Origin: an uncultured Clostridia bacterium | GTDB lineage: Bacteria; Bacillota; Clostridia; Oscillospirales; Oscillospiraceae | Direction of reading: 5' to 3' | Assembly: GCA_946186375.1 (NCBI GenBank) | Contig: CAMHMZ010000003.1 | Span: 62,001 to 126,000, forward strand | DNA length: 64,000 nt | Position numbers and translations under genes: made by a program | Shown: one piece after another, positions 6,698 to 15,153 of the stretch | Numbering within the stretch: the first letter of the stretch is position 1 | Layout: every line of letters starts with the position of its first letter | The notes under the pieces: model-generated | Databases searched by the model: none | Seen by the model: only the letters and a program-made list of their open reading frames with translations | Told to the model about the DNA's origin: nothing

Positions 6698-9088
6698 ATG
6701 CGTGAAAGAAGTGACCTCAACTTGTTGCGGATCTGTATTCGCCGTTATCTTCTCTCTTTTTTCCTGATCTTCACCGCGCTCAGCCTGGCAGCCTGCGGCT
6801 CCGGGGCGGCCGCTCCGGCGACGGAGCCGACGCCGTCTCCCCTCCCCACGGAGCTTGCTCCTGTCGAACGGGATTATACCGGTCTCAGACTGTCGGAGCT
6901 CATGTACAGAAACCGCTGCTCGGTCAGAGATGAAAACGGGCAGTACAACGACTGGGCAGAGCTCTGCAACGACGCCTCCGAGCCTGTCAGCCTGAGCGGT
7001 CTGTTTTTGTCCGACGGCTCCTCTTCCTGGGCGCTTCCGGAGAGGGAGCTTGCCCCGGAGGCTTATCTGCTGCTGTACTGCGGAGGAGAGGGCGAGCTCC
7101 ACGCGCCCTTTGCCCTCTCGGAGGGAGAGACGCTCTCCCTTGTTACCGCTTCCGGGAAGTCGGTCGCTGCGTGCGTCTGCGAAGGAACAGAGAAGGAGCA
7201 GAGTCTGGTGCTCTCCGCCGACAGCCCGGAATACCTGCCGTCCGACAGGCTCAGTCCCGGTTTTGCCAACACACCGGAGGGCTATGACAGCTGGCAGGAG
7301 TCTCTTCCCCTCCCGGAGTCGCTCTGCATTTCCGAGGTCGTCTCCGACGGCAGCGAGTATTTTGGGGACTATGACTGGGTTGAGCTGTATAATGCCTCTT
7401 CAGGCGCTGTCAGCACCTCTGGCTGTGCTCTGTCCGATGATCCCGACGAGCTTTCCGCCTTTCCGCTGCCCGCACGCGAGCTTGCCCCTGGCGAGCGCCT
7501 GGTCGTCCCCTGCGGTGCTTCGCTTCCCGACAGCGCCCCCTTTTCTCTCAGCAGCCAAAGCGACCGCCTCTTCCTGAGCCGCGGCGAAGAGCTTCTGGAC
7601 GCCGTTGCGCTCCACGGTATTCCCGCCGGCGGCAGCTTCGGTCGGATCGAGGGCCGTCCCGGCTGGTTCTATTTTGGCAATTCCAGCGAGAATGAGGCAA
7701 ACGGGACCGGCCGGCGCCGTGTCTCTGAGGCTCCTTCGATCTTGAGCGGCAGCGGCGTTTTCAGCAGCGCCGACCCCGTCTCCGTGGAGCTGTCCGCCCC
7801 CGGCGAGATCCGTTACAGCACGGACGGGAGCGATCCTCTTGTCAGCGGGCAGCTTTACAGCGGGCCCTTCTCCGTTGACCGGAGCTGTGTGATCCGGGCC
7901 TGTGCGCAGGAGGAGGGCGCGCTCCCCAGCCGCTGCATTGTTTTTGACTGCCTCCTCGGCGAGGAGCTCAGCCTCCCGGCGCTCAGTCTCTGCTTTGACA
8001 GCTTCTCTGCCGGGAAAAACATCCTTCACAGTCAGACCAAGCTGATGCGCGAGCAGCCCGCGACCTTGTCCCTGTATGAAGAGGGCGGCAGCTTCTCTGT
8101 CCGCTGCGGCGTCAATCTCGCCGGTGCTTTTTCGCTGACTCTCCCGCAGAAGAGCTTTAAGATCCATTTCCGCAGCCGCTATGGCGACGGCAATCTGAAC
8201 TACGATCTGTTCGGAGACGGTGTGGAGGAATTTTCCTCCCTCACGCTGCGCAAGGGGCAGGACAGCACGGTCACCGTTTTTCGCACGGAGATGTGGGAGG
8301 ATCTGTGCCGCTCCGTCTCCGATCGCGTTCTGACGCAGCGCAGCCGCTTTTGTATTCTCTATGTTGACGGCGAATATTACGGCATCTGTTCCCTGCGCGA
8401 AGATTTCTCCCGGCAGTTTTACGCCTCGCACTGCGGTGTATCGAAGGATTCCGTCGAATGGGAAAAGCTTCCGTTCGCCAAGGACGGCGCATTCGAGCGG
8501 GAGGTGCTTTCGATCTGCCGACTGACCAACGGCAAGCTCAGTGATGAACAGTATGCGCAGCTCTCCTCCGTGCTGGATATAGACTCCATGATCGACTGGA
8601 TGATCCTCCAGGGCGTCAGCGGCAACACGGATTTCTTTACCAACGGGGCCTTTTTCCGCTCCTCCGAGAACGGCGGCAAGTGGCAGGCGGCCTTCTTTGA
8701 TCTGGATCACGCTTTTGAAACGCCCTTTATCGGCATGTTTACCCAGGGCACTTACTCGTCGCATCAAATCACGCGCCTCTGCTGGGCTCTGTGCTCGAAT
8801 TCGGCCTTTGCAGACCGTTTTCTCACCCGCTATGCCCAGCTGTGGAACACTTCGCTCTCCTCCGATGCCATTCTGGAGCGAATGGACTATTATGAAGAGC
8901 TCCTTGCACCTGAGATCGAGAGAGACTTTCAGCGCTGGCACTACTCCAACGGTACAGTGCGCTGGCAATTCCAGCTGGACAAGATCCGCAAGCTGCTCAG
9001 CGAAGGCTGGGAGACTCGGGCCGTAGAAAACCTGTTTATCTTCTCCGGCATCGATCGGTCGCTCAGAGACCGGTATTTTAAGGACTGA
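6698..9088 (+). CDS. CotH-kinase family lipoprotein with lamin-tail and chitobiase-like domains
   Basis: 796 aa. Lipobox LAAC follows a hydrophobic segment. Two lamin-tail-like beta domains follow (LRLSELMYRNRCSVRDENGQYNDWAE... and LCISEVVSDGS...DYDWVELYN). Then comes a chitobiase/HexA C-terminal-like module (IRYSTDGSDPLVSG), and a CotH kinase domain from about residue 430 to the end (KSFKIHFRSRYGD, YVDGEYYGICSLREDFSR, and AAFFDLDHAFE holding the metal-binding Asp). CotH kinases phosphorylate coat proteins in Bacillus; here the protein is predicted to be surface-anchored. No strong ribosome site precedes the ATG, so the start is less certain. A terminator follows at 9130. Confidence 0.85.
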   Translation: MRERSDLNLLRICIRRYLLSFFLIFTALSLAACGSGAAAPATEPTPSPLPTELAPVERDYTGLRLSELMYRNRCSVRDENGQYNDWAELCNDASEPVSLSGLFLSDGSSSWALPERELAPEAYLLLYCGGEGELHAPFALSEGETLSLVTASGKSVAACVCEGTEKEQSLVLSADSPEYLPSDRLSPGFANTPEGYDSWQESLPLPESLCISEVVSDGSEYFGDYDWVELYNASSGAVSTSGCALSDDPDELSAFPLPARELAPGERLVVPCGASLPDSAPFSLSSQSDRLFLSRGEELLDAVALHGIPAGGSFGRIEGRPGWFYFGNSSENEANGTGRRRVSEAPSILSGSGVFSSADPVSVELSAPGEIRYSTDGSDPLVSGQLYSGPFSVDRSCVIRACAQEEGALPSRCIVFDCLLGEELSLPALSLCFDSFSAGKNILHSQTKLMREQPATLSLYEEGGSFSVRCGVNLAGAFSLTLPQKSFKIHFRSRYGDGNLNYDLFGDGVEEFSSLTLRKGQDSTVTVFRTEMWEDLCRSVSDRVLTQRSRFCILYVDGEYYGICSLREDFSRQFYASHCGVSKDSVEWEKLPFAKDGAFEREVLSICRLTNGKLSDEQYAQLSSVLDIDSMIDWMILQGVSGNTDFFTNGAFFRSSENGGKWQAAFFDLDHAFETPFIGMFTQGTYSSHQITRLCWALCSNSAFADRFLTRYAQLWNTSLSSDAILERMDYYEELLAPEIERDFQRWHYSNGTVRWQFQLDKIRKLLSEGWETRAVENLFIFSGIDRSLRDRYFKD

Positions 9089-9129
9089 TCGACGGCCGCA
9101 GCCGCGTCAGCGTTCCTCGGGAGATATAG

Positions 9130-9168
9130 AAAAGACAGCCCCGCCTCCGGCGGAGCTGTCTTTTTTTT
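9130..9168 (+). terminator. Terminator after the CotH-kinase gene
   Basis: GACAGC (9134-9139) pairs with GCTGTC (9155-9160), with inner CCGCC/GGCGG, then eight T. Confidence 0.9.
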
Positions 9169-9280
9169 CGGCCCGTAAGGGACTCCCCGCCTGCGGGCGG
9201 GCCGGGGCGCGGCTCTGGCGTGCCCCCGGCACGCCATTCACTCCCGCGCCCTTCGAGTCCCGCAGAAGACGGGAATTATC

Positions 9281-9314
9281 AAAAAAACGGCCCCACCTCA
9301 CGGTGGAGCCGTTA
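9281..9314 (-). terminator. Terminator overlapping the recombinase stop codon
   Basis: Arms AACGGC (9287-9292) and GCCGTT (9308-9313), with inner CCACC/GGTGG. On the minus strand T7 follows. The TAA stop (9312-9314) lies in the stem. Confidence 0.8.
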
Positions 9315-10799
9315 TTTTGGTGAAGAAGGGAATTTGAAATCCGAACCGCAGGCACACGAATCGAGCGCGGCCTCTATATCACTAAAATTTATAGTTTCAG
9401 CGTCCTCCTTGTAATTGAAGGTGATTACGACCTTGTCGTTGTAGAGAAATACCGTGTTCAGGAACACGTCGATCAGGAGCTTCCGATGGGCTAAATTCGC
9501 GGTGTCGATCCCGCGGAAACGCTCCAGCCAATAGCGGACGAATTCCTCTGTAAGCGTCGGCTGCTTGAGCTTTTCCAGAGCGATCTGGCTTTCCAGCTCG
9601 GCTTTTTCCGTTTCCAGCGCTTCCAGCCGTTCCTTGGTGGATTTCGTGATCACGCCCATCTCGATCGCTTTCAGGAGATTGTCTATACTGTCCTCTGCCT
9701 CTTTCAGCCGTGCTTCCAGAAACGGCATTTCTTCGCTTTCCTTCGCCTGCATGTCCATGACGCGGGATACCACGGCGTCAATGATCTTATCGTCCTGCAG
9801 GAGCTTTACAGTTTCGTTGACGACCAGATCCTCCAGCCACGCCTTCTTGGCCGGTTTCAAATTGCACTCCGTCCGCTTCTTTTTGGCCGTTGCACATTTG
9901 TAGTAGTGGTGGGATTCCCCGTTTCGCCCCGTACCGCTCTCACCGCAGATCGTCGCCCCGCAGTATCCACAGAACAGCTTTGTTGAAAGCAAATACTCTT
10001 CTTTGGCTTTCTTGCGTGCGGGCGCTTTCGCGTTCAACTCCATGCGGGCCTGTACCTTGTCGAATAGCTCTACAGGGACGATGGCCGGGATTCCGTCCGG
10101 GATGAGCATGTCGCGGAAGACATACTCGCCGAGATAGCGGCGGTTTTTAAGCATGTTGTGGACGATGTTATAGGTCATCGGTTTTCCTTTGGAGGTCGTG
10201 ATGCCCTTCTCGTTGAGCCAGTCACGGATCGCCTTCATGTCCTGCCCTTCGGCATATCTTTTGAACGCTTCCAGAACATAAGGTGCTGTCAGAGGGTCGA
10301 TTTGCAGGCGTTGCTCTTCGTCTACCACATAGCCGATCGGGACCCGGCCTCCGTTAAACTTGCCTTTCAGCGCATTCTCCGTCATGCCGCGCACGATCTT
10401 CTCGGAGAGATCCGCCGAGTAATACTCGGCAAATCCCTCCAGAATGGATTCCATCAAAATCCCTTCCGGGCTGTCGGAGATCTTCTCTGTGGCGGAAATC
10501 ACTTTCACGTCGTTCCTTTTCAGAATCGCTTTATAGTGCGTGCTGTCATAGCGGTTTCGCGCAAAACGATCCAGCTTCCAAACGATGATCGCTTCAAACT
10601 GCTTTTTGCTGCTGTCCTTGATCATGTTCTGGAACTCCGGGCGATTATCGGTCTTGGCGGAATAAGCCCGGTCGATGTAGTGACGCAGAATGGTGATCCC
10701 GTTCTTTTCGGCAAAGGCCGTGCACTCGCGGATCTGTCCCTCTATGCTCTCTTCCCGCTGGTTATCGGAGGAATAGCGGGCATAGATCACAGCCTTCAT
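9312..10799 (-). CDS. Large serine recombinase (site-specific integrase)
   Basis: 495 aa. The N-terminal resolvase domain (1-140) has the nucleophile in YARYSSDNQ and conserved arginines in KLDRFARNRYD. A recombinase domain (about 160-260) includes VPIGYVVDEE. A zinc ribbon CGYCG...C...C (about 280-330) and a coiled coil (about 365-420) follow. This is the usual build of Tn4451/TndX-type integrases that move clostridial elements. The ATG overlaps the TGA of the XRE gene (ATGA), with GGAGG 7 nt upstream, so the two are translationally coupled. The C-terminus is encoded by the likely element edge. Confidence 0.95.
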   Translation of the reverse strand: MKAVIYARYSSDNQREESIEGQIRECTAFAEKNGITILRHYIDRAYSAKTDNRPEFQNMIKDSSKKQFEAIIVWKLDRFARNRYDSTHYKAILKRNDVKVISATEKISDSPEGILMESILEGFAEYYSADLSEKIVRGMTENALKGKFNGGRVPIGYVVDEEQRLQIDPLTAPYVLEAFKRYAEGQDMKAIRDWLNEKGITTSKGKPMTYNIVHNMLKNRRYLGEYVFRDMLIPDGIPAIVPVELFDKVQARMELNAKAPARKKAKEEYLLSTKLFCGYCGATICGESGTGRNGESHHYYKCATAKKKRTECNLKPAKKAWLEDLVVNETVKLLQDDKIIDAVVSRVMDMQAKESEEMPFLEARLKEAEDSIDNLLKAIEMGVITKSTKERLEALETEKAELESQIALEKLKQPTLTEEFVRYWLERFRGIDTANLAHRKLLIDVFLNTVFLYNDKVVITFNYKEDAETINFSDIEAALDSCACGSDFKFPSSPK

Positions 10800-11242
10800 T
10801 TCTTTTCCTCCGAAATCATTTTCACCACTTGCAGCCGCAGTTCTTTGTTCATCTTTGTTCCGGGTTCAAAGCACATCTCCACGAAACGTGCCATCTCCGG
10901 GTCAAGCTTCGGCTTGTATTTGTAATTCTTCCCCTGCGGCTTTTCTGTGCGTCCGAAGATGAAGTCCATGGACACATCGAAGTAATCCGCATACCACAGC
11001 AGGGTTTCCGGAGTGGGATTGGTAAAGCCGGTTTCATAGCGATTGACGCTGGACTGCGGCACGCCGATCAGCTTGGCCAGCTTGTTTTGTGAGAATCCGT
11101 TTTCCTCCCGCAGCTGTCTCAAGCGTTCCCCGAGAATTTTCAATTGCCTGCATCTCCTTTGGTATCGCATTTTATCTAATGTCAAATTAACATAACATTT
11201 GGGAACTTGCAAGCACTTTCTTTGATTTTTATTTTTGCTCAT
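10796..11242 (-). CDS. XRE-family HTH transcriptional regulator
   Basis: 148 aa from MSKNKNQRK. The Cro/C1-type HTH is LGERLRQLREENGFSQNKLAKLIGVPQSSVNRYETG (about 38-75), followed by PTPETLLWYADYFDVSMDFIFGRTE, the typical XRE dimer helix. The start is chosen because GGAGGAGA lies 6 nt upstream; the reading frame extends further, but that part overlaps the 59-aa gene. It overlaps the recombinase start by 4 nt, so it probably controls excision or is co-expressed with it. Confidence 0.9.
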   Translation of the reverse strand: MSKNKNQRKCLQVPKCYVNLTLDKMRYQRRCRQLKILGERLRQLREENGFSQNKLAKLIGVPQSSVNRYETGFTNPTPETLLWYADYFDVSMDFIFGRTEKPQGKNYKYKPKLDPEMARFVEMCFEPGTKMNKELRLQVVKMISEEKK

Positions 11243-11408
11243 TGGATTTCTCCTCCATTTCTTTCTGCGCCTTCCATTCGGCAAACGCTTTTTGTCCTTC
11301 CTCACTCTCATAGAGCTCCAGAATATTCGGATAGATACATCGCGCAATTGCTTCGATCTCATGATCGGGAAGGTCGCTGTTGTTGATCAGTTTCTTTTTC
11401 CTGGGCAT
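11229..11408 (-). CDS. Small 59-aa protein of the mobile element
   Basis: Begins MPRKKKLINNSDLPDHEIEA and ends EKSNEQK. GGGAG lies shortly before the ATG at 11408. It is acidic overall after a basic start and probably helical. The 3' end overlaps the XRE start by 14 nt, which supports translation of both. Small proteins of this type sit between relaxase and integrase genes in clostridial IMEs. Function unknown. Confidence 0.65.
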   Translation of the reverse strand: MPRKKKLINNSDLPDHEIEAIARCIYPNILELYESEEGQKAFAEWKAQKEMEEKSNEQK

Positions 11409-11483
11409 GTTTCTCCCTTCTTCCCCTTATCGTTTCGGTATTTTTGTTTTCTTCTTTTCATCATTTTGGTGATTCACCTGCTT

Positions 11484-13070
11484 TCACAGTTCATTCTCGC
11501 GGCTGTTGCTGCGAGTTTTTCCTTTCTGCTTCTGCTCATCGACGATCTGCTGCTTGTCGTGAAGTCGGTCGATGAGAGAGGCTTTTTCTTTTGTCGCTTG
11601 CTTTGCTTCGATCGTTGGCTTTTCTTCTTCGTTGATGTCCTCTTTCGGCGTGATGCAATTCCGAACAAACCGCAGTTCATCAAGGTCGTCCTTGATCGCC
11701 GACAGCTCTTTATTGAGCGCTTCCAGATCATCTGACAGTTCTTTCAGCTCAGCCTTCAGTGTGCGGTTGGGGATCTTCTTATCGGGATAAAACTTGTAGA
11801 GAAGACGCAGCGCTTTGCTGTACTCGTCGAGCTCCGCCTTGTGTTCCTGGTAGAATTTCTCCTTCTTGCTCTTCCATCCGATCGCAACATACTGGTGCTG
11901 GATGGGGAGCAGACGTTCGGCAGAGTCGCTCGCCTTGACCAATGCCTGAACATCCCGCAGTCGCTTTTCTTTTCCGCGGATAGTATTGTCAAGATCAGAG
12001 AACGCCACTTCTTTTTCGTCCAAATGCTTCTGAAGATCTTCTGTCGTGGCGATCTCATGTTCCTGTAAGAAAGCGATCGCATGAGAGACCTTTTTCAGAT
12101 CCATGTTCGTGCCTATGCGCTGACCGGAAACAGACCAGTCGCTGCGCTCGTCGCGGCGAGAATCAAGATACTGTGTCAGCAATTCCGGAATCGTCGGCTC
12201 GCGCATTTCTTTAACGAGCTTGTCACGTTTTTCAATCAACTCCGCAAGCCAGCTCTGCAGCTCGGCGATCAGTTTTCGGATTGCAAGCAGTGCGCGGTTT
12301 GTTCGTTTGATGTCCCGATTGAGGTTTCCCATGTTCGTCTCGATCCCGCGTTTCTCCATTTGTGTCACAGCGGGGCCAAGATGAATCGTTGGAGCAAGGT
12401 CAATGCCTTGTCGCTCAAAGGAACGGAGATCGACACGCTCAGGCCTTCCGTTTTGTTCCAAATATCGATTTGTAACGACCTCCCAGCCGTGCCGCCAGAT
12501 CTCCGCTTTGCTCTGCTCGTTCCAATCGACTGTGTCCTCCTTGTGGCTTTTCCAAGTACCGGACGGGAGACGAATACGGTTTCCGTTTTCATCAAGGTCA
12601 TAAATCTTTTTGCTCTTCGGAAGCCAGTTCCCGTGCTCGTCCATCGCGCGCATCGTCAGCATGATGTGCGCGTGAGGATTCCCGTCAGCTTTGTCGTGAA
12701 CAGCAAAGTCCACACACATCCCCTGAGAAACGAAATGCTCCCGACAAAAGTCCTGCAGCATGGCCGGAAATTGGTCAGCCGGGACTTCGCGCGGAAGCGC
12801 CAGAACGATGCGGCGTGCAAGCTGTGCATTCCATTGTTTTTCGATTTTCTCGACAGCGTTCCAGAGCGTATTTCGATCGGAATACTCAGGCGGGGCGTTT
12901 GCCGGGAGCATGATCTCGGTATAAACGATGCCTTTCTTTTCTGAGTAGGATTTCGTCTTGCGGTCATACTCGGAATACAGTTTTTCGCCGCTTTGATACG
13001 CAGCACCTGCCACGGCGGACTGCCCACGGCTGCGCTGGGTGATCGTGATTTTGAAGTGTGGACATGGCAC
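11484..13070 (-). CDS. mobA/L: MobA/MobL-family relaxase (MOBQ)
   Basis: 528 aa. Nicks oriT and pilots the transferred strand during mobilization. The N-terminal relaxase domain opens MPCPHFKITITQRSRGQSAVAGAAYQSG, the MobA/MobL signature. The metal-binding histidines are in KADGNPHAHIMLTMR (about 128-142). The domain ends near residue 240 (GPAVTQMEKRGIET), and a long helical and coiled-coil tail with no primase domain follows. The start is GTG with GGAGG 8 nt upstream. A candidate oriT lies about 130 bp upstream, the usual arrangement for this family. Confidence 0.95.
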   Translation of the reverse strand: MPCPHFKITITQRSRGQSAVAGAAYQSGEKLYSEYDRKTKSYSEKKGIVYTEIMLPANAPPEYSDRNTLWNAVEKIEKQWNAQLARRIVLALPREVPADQFPAMLQDFCREHFVSQGMCVDFAVHDKADGNPHAHIMLTMRAMDEHGNWLPKSKKIYDLDENGNRIRLPSGTWKSHKEDTVDWNEQSKAEIWRHGWEVVTNRYLEQNGRPERVDLRSFERQGIDLAPTIHLGPAVTQMEKRGIETNMGNLNRDIKRTNRALLAIRKLIAELQSWLAELIEKRDKLVKEMREPTIPELLTQYLDSRRDERSDWSVSGQRIGTNMDLKKVSHAIAFLQEHEIATTEDLQKHLDEKEVAFSDLDNTIRGKEKRLRDVQALVKASDSAERLLPIQHQYVAIGWKSKKEKFYQEHKAELDEYSKALRLLYKFYPDKKIPNRTLKAELKELSDDLEALNKELSAIKDDLDELRFVRNCITPKEDINEEEKPTIEAKQATKEKASLIDRLHDKQQIVDEQKQKGKTRSNSRENEL

Positions 13071-13140
13071 TTCTCAAGCCTCCTTTCTTCGTAAATGGGG
13101 TAGCCGCGCCGCGGCGCAGGGGAAGCGAAGCCTCCCCTGG

Positions 13141-13161
13141 GATGGAGATTTTTTCTCCATC
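13141..13161. repeat. Short hairpin upstream of the relaxase gene
   Basis: GATGGAGA-TTTTT-TCTCCATC, perfect 8-bp arms, between the relaxase start and the oriT hairpin. It may be part of the oriT region. Confidence 0.5.
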
Positions 13162-13194
13162 GAGCCTCTGCAAGAGTCCTCGAAGAGCGCAAAA

Positions 13195-13235
13195 ACACCG
13201 GTTGGCAAGCCAACCGGTGTATAATTGCGCCCTTG
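13195..13235. other. oriT: Candidate origin of transfer (oriT), MOBQ type
   Basis: A perfect 12-bp inverted repeat ACACCGGTTGGC / GCCAACCGGTGT (13195-13206, 13209-13220) is followed by ATAATTGCGCCCTTG (13221-13235). IncQ/RSF1010-type oriTs have the same build: an inverted repeat, then TAAGTGCGCCCT or TAAATGCGCCCT with the nick inside. Placement just upstream of a MobA/L gene fits. The hairpin with its T-tract on the minus strand could also act as a terminator for the DUF3847 gene. Confidence 0.7.
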
Positions 13236-13241
13236 TCTCCG

Positions 13242-13550
13242 TCAAGGGTTTTTGTTTGCGTTCCTTTCGTTGACTTCTTTTCGATGCTCGATCAGAGCTT
13301 TCAACTTTTCTTGTGTTTCTTCGCTTTCAAAAAGGACGGATAGAAGGATATAAACATCAGCATCCGTCAGAAGATCCGGTTCAAGAATGAAGTGCTCGAC
13401 TAATCCGCCGCGTGTGCAAAGTCGATGCGTTCTCTCTTTTCTCGTCAATCGCTGAATCTCGCTTCGCATGATTTTGTCCTGCTGCTCATAGTAGCGAATC
13501 CGATCTTCTGCCTTTGAAATCTCCTGCTTGACTTTTTCCAAGTCTTCCAT
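13242..13550 (-). CDS. DUF3847 domain protein
   Basis: 102 aa from MEDLEKVKQEI. An N-terminal coiled coil (about 1-35) is followed by RKERTHRLCTRGGLVEHF, the core of DUF3847, and an acidic helical end. The family is found on clostridial conjugative and mobilizable elements beside relaxase genes; its role is unknown. GGGAGGTGA lies 11 nt upstream of the chosen ATG. The frame opens further, but those residues overlap the HTH gene upstream. Confidence 0.85.
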   Translation of the reverse strand: MEDLEKVKQEISKAEDRIRYYEQQDKIMRSEIQRLTRKERTHRLCTRGGLVEHFILEPDLLTDADVYILLSVLFESEETQEKLKALIEHRKEVNERNANKNP

Positions 13551-13552
13551 GC

Positions 13553-13759
13553 TTATAGCTTCACCTCCCGTCCGGTATGATCTCTGATCCAAACGATCAG
13601 ATCCGGTTTGGTTACCAGCTTGCGTCCGCCGATTTTCAAAACAGGAAATCCTTTTTGATTCATCAAGGCGTACGCGCCGGATTTGGAAATAGAAAGCGCT
13701 TCCGACAAATGCTTTGCATCCAGCACGTCAGGAAGCTGCTCAAATAACTCTTTACTCAT
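13553..13759 (-). CDS. Excisionase-like helix-turn-helix protein
   Basis: 68 aa from MSKELFEQLPDVL. LDAKHLSEALSISKSGAYALMNQKGFPVLKIGGRKLV matches the MerR/Xis-type HTH of excisionase-family proteins, with the wing in KIGGRKLVTKPDLIVWI. It probably directs excision by the large serine recombinase, or regulates the element. The ATG at 13759 is preferred over the TTG two codons upstream because GGAGG is 8 nt before it. Confidence 0.85.
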   Translation of the reverse strand: MSKELFEQLPDVLDAKHLSEALSISKSGAYALMNQKGFPVLKIGGRKLVTKPDLIVWIRDHTGREVKL

Positions 13760-13849
13760 TGTCAAAACCTCCTCACATCAAATTATTGAGCAAAGAAAAA
13801 CAGCCACCGCAAAAGCGATGACTGTTTACAGGAAGGGTGATTCTGTTTT

Positions 13850-14815
13850 TCAAAAGGTCTCCAGGTAGCTTTGGTATTTCTTCGAAACGAAATCGTCGTA
13901 GAGATCTGTGATCTTCTTCAGCCGCTTGACGACCGCGCTGTGCGATTGGTAACCGACCAGCGGAGCAATCTCCGTTACCGAATAGCCGCAGTTTTTCAGT
14001 TCCAGGATCTTCATATCCCTCTCGGAAAGCGTGGACGTGAACTCGGAGATGGCTAAATTGTCGAGGATTCTCGTCTCGAATTGCGCGCGTGGATCGGGAA
14101 TGTCGAAGATTGAATCGGCCTCTTCCGCTTTTTCTGCCAGCTCTTCGATTGAAAGCATATTGCCGACTTTCGTCCGACTGTGATCCCAGGTTCGTGTGAA
14201 ATCCGCCTTGGCCTGACTGTAGTATTCCGAGTAATCTTCCGGCGTGCGGTTGTTCCAGGCTTCGTCGATCATCGGCTGCCAGTTTTGCTCTTTTACGATG
14301 ATCGGCACCAGGTTCCCGATCAGATTCCCGAACTGTTTGTAGCTTAAGTAGGGCACCTCCATATCCGGCGTCATGTTGAAGAGCAATTGGAAAGAGAGTC
14401 CGTTTGTCTCAAACTTTTGACGCAGATACGGCAATATCACATACGCCAGTCGCCAGATCGGGAAGTCTCCGGAGTAATTCATATCCGTTCCCGGGATTTC
14501 GCGGTAGCCGCCCTTTTTCTTGTCCGGCACCTCGAAGTATTGCCACACCGCCCATGCAGTGCAGTCCCAGACAAGCTCAAGGAAAATGTCGTCATTGATG
14601 AGCTTGTCATACTTGTCAGTGCGCAGAACCTCATAAGGACAGCGCGGAAAATCCAGATAGGCTTTCGCCTTGGACACCAACTCTTCCGGCAGCGCATAGA
14701 ACAGCGTCAGCCATGCTTTGTTGCTCGTCAGTGGAATCTCTACGACGTTCCCTCTGTCGACCAGATCTACCAGGATGAATCCTTTCGGGCCGGGTTGTTT
14801 CTTTTTATCTGTCAT
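13850..14815 (-). CDS. IME protein with C-terminal sigma-70 region-4-like HTH
   Basis: 321 aa from MTDKKKQPGPKGF, with AGGTGATAAG before the ATG. About 200 residues have no motif I can name (ALPEELVSKAKAYLDF, ELVWDCTAWAVWQYFEVPD). The C-terminus reads LSERDMKILELKNCGYSVTEIAPLVGYQSHSAVVKRLKKI, a sigma-70 r4 / LuxR-like HTH. It is the most upstream gene of the element and has its own promoter (14972-15000) and a 150-nt leader. It may be a replication initiator or element regulator; this is inference. Confidence 0.7.
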   Translation of the reverse strand: MTDKKKQPGPKGFILVDLVDRGNVVEIPLTSNKAWLTLFYALPEELVSKAKAYLDFPRCPYEVLRTDKYDKLINDDIFLELVWDCTAWAVWQYFEVPDKKKGGYREIPGTDMNYSGDFPIWRLAYVILPYLRQKFETNGLSFQLLFNMTPDMEVPYLSYKQFGNLIGNLVPIIVKEQNWQPMIDEAWNNRTPEDYSEYYSQAKADFTRTWDHSRTKVGNMLSIEELAEKAEEADSIFDIPDPRAQFETRILDNLAISEFTSTLSERDMKILELKNCGYSVTEIAPLVGYQSHSAVVKRLKKITDLYDDFVSKKYQSYLETF

Positions 14816-15094
14816 TCTTATCACCTCACTTTTTACCCGCTTTCTACCCTTCCACTTAACCATGGCACGAGAACGGGCAAAATGTTCCATGTGATTCAAA
14901 GTTTTTCGAAAAAATTTTCCCGCATCGTTTTTCCCGATGCGAGCAATCTTTCTATGGCTGATGTCATACGAATTATATCATGCAGCCCAGAGCGGGTAAA
15001 GTGCGCATATGTCACCAATTTTTATGTATGGGATAGAGTGACGAGGCGGATGCTTTCTATGTAAGTGTGTTTGCCATAGAAAGAAAAAAACATG
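14816..15094. other. Gene-free stretch at the right side of the IME
   Basis: Holds the promoter at 14972-15000, a leader hairpin GCATCG...CGATGC (about 14924-14942), and an inverted repeat TTTCTATG...CATAGAAA (about 15055-15082). No reading frame with a ribosome site was seen. The IME edge may lie here. Confidence 0.5.
14972..15000 (-). promoter_or_regulatory. Sigma-A-like promoter for the leading IME gene
   Basis: Minus strand TTTACC (14995-15000), 17-bp spacer, TATAAT (14972-14977). Confidence 0.55.
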
Positions 15095-15123
15095 TTGCAG
15101 CAATCACGATACCGTGATATAAT
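15095..15123 (+). promoter_or_regulatory. Promoter with palindromic operator for the DUF4160/DUF2442 pair
   Basis: TTGCAG (15095-15100), 17-bp spacer, TATAAT (15118-15123). The spacer is filled by the inverted repeat ATCACG-ATAC-CGTGAT (15103-15118), which touches the -10. A repressor bound there would shut the promoter, so autoregulation is likely. Confidence 0.75.
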
Positions 15124-15153
15124 GTCATTGAAGCTTGAAGGAGGTTTGATATT

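Larger units (their letters stand above)
9312..14815. mobile_element. Integrative mobilizable element (IME) core
   Basis: Eight minus-strand genes: large serine recombinase, XRE regulator, 59-aa ORF, MOBQ relaxase, DUF3847 protein, excisionase-like HTH and a replication/sigma-like protein, with a candidate oriT at 13195-13235. No type IV secretion genes are seen, so transfer would need a helper. Base composition is lower in G+C than the flanks. The limits given are gene limits; the true att sites were not fixed. Confidence 0.8.

Noticed and set aside
9312..10799. Prophage integrase
   Set aside because: No phage structural or lysis genes nearby; the neighbours are relaxase and IME genes.
11484..13070. 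Full conjugative element (ICE)
   Set aside because: No coupling protein, VirB4 or other transfer genes are seen; only mobilization functions.
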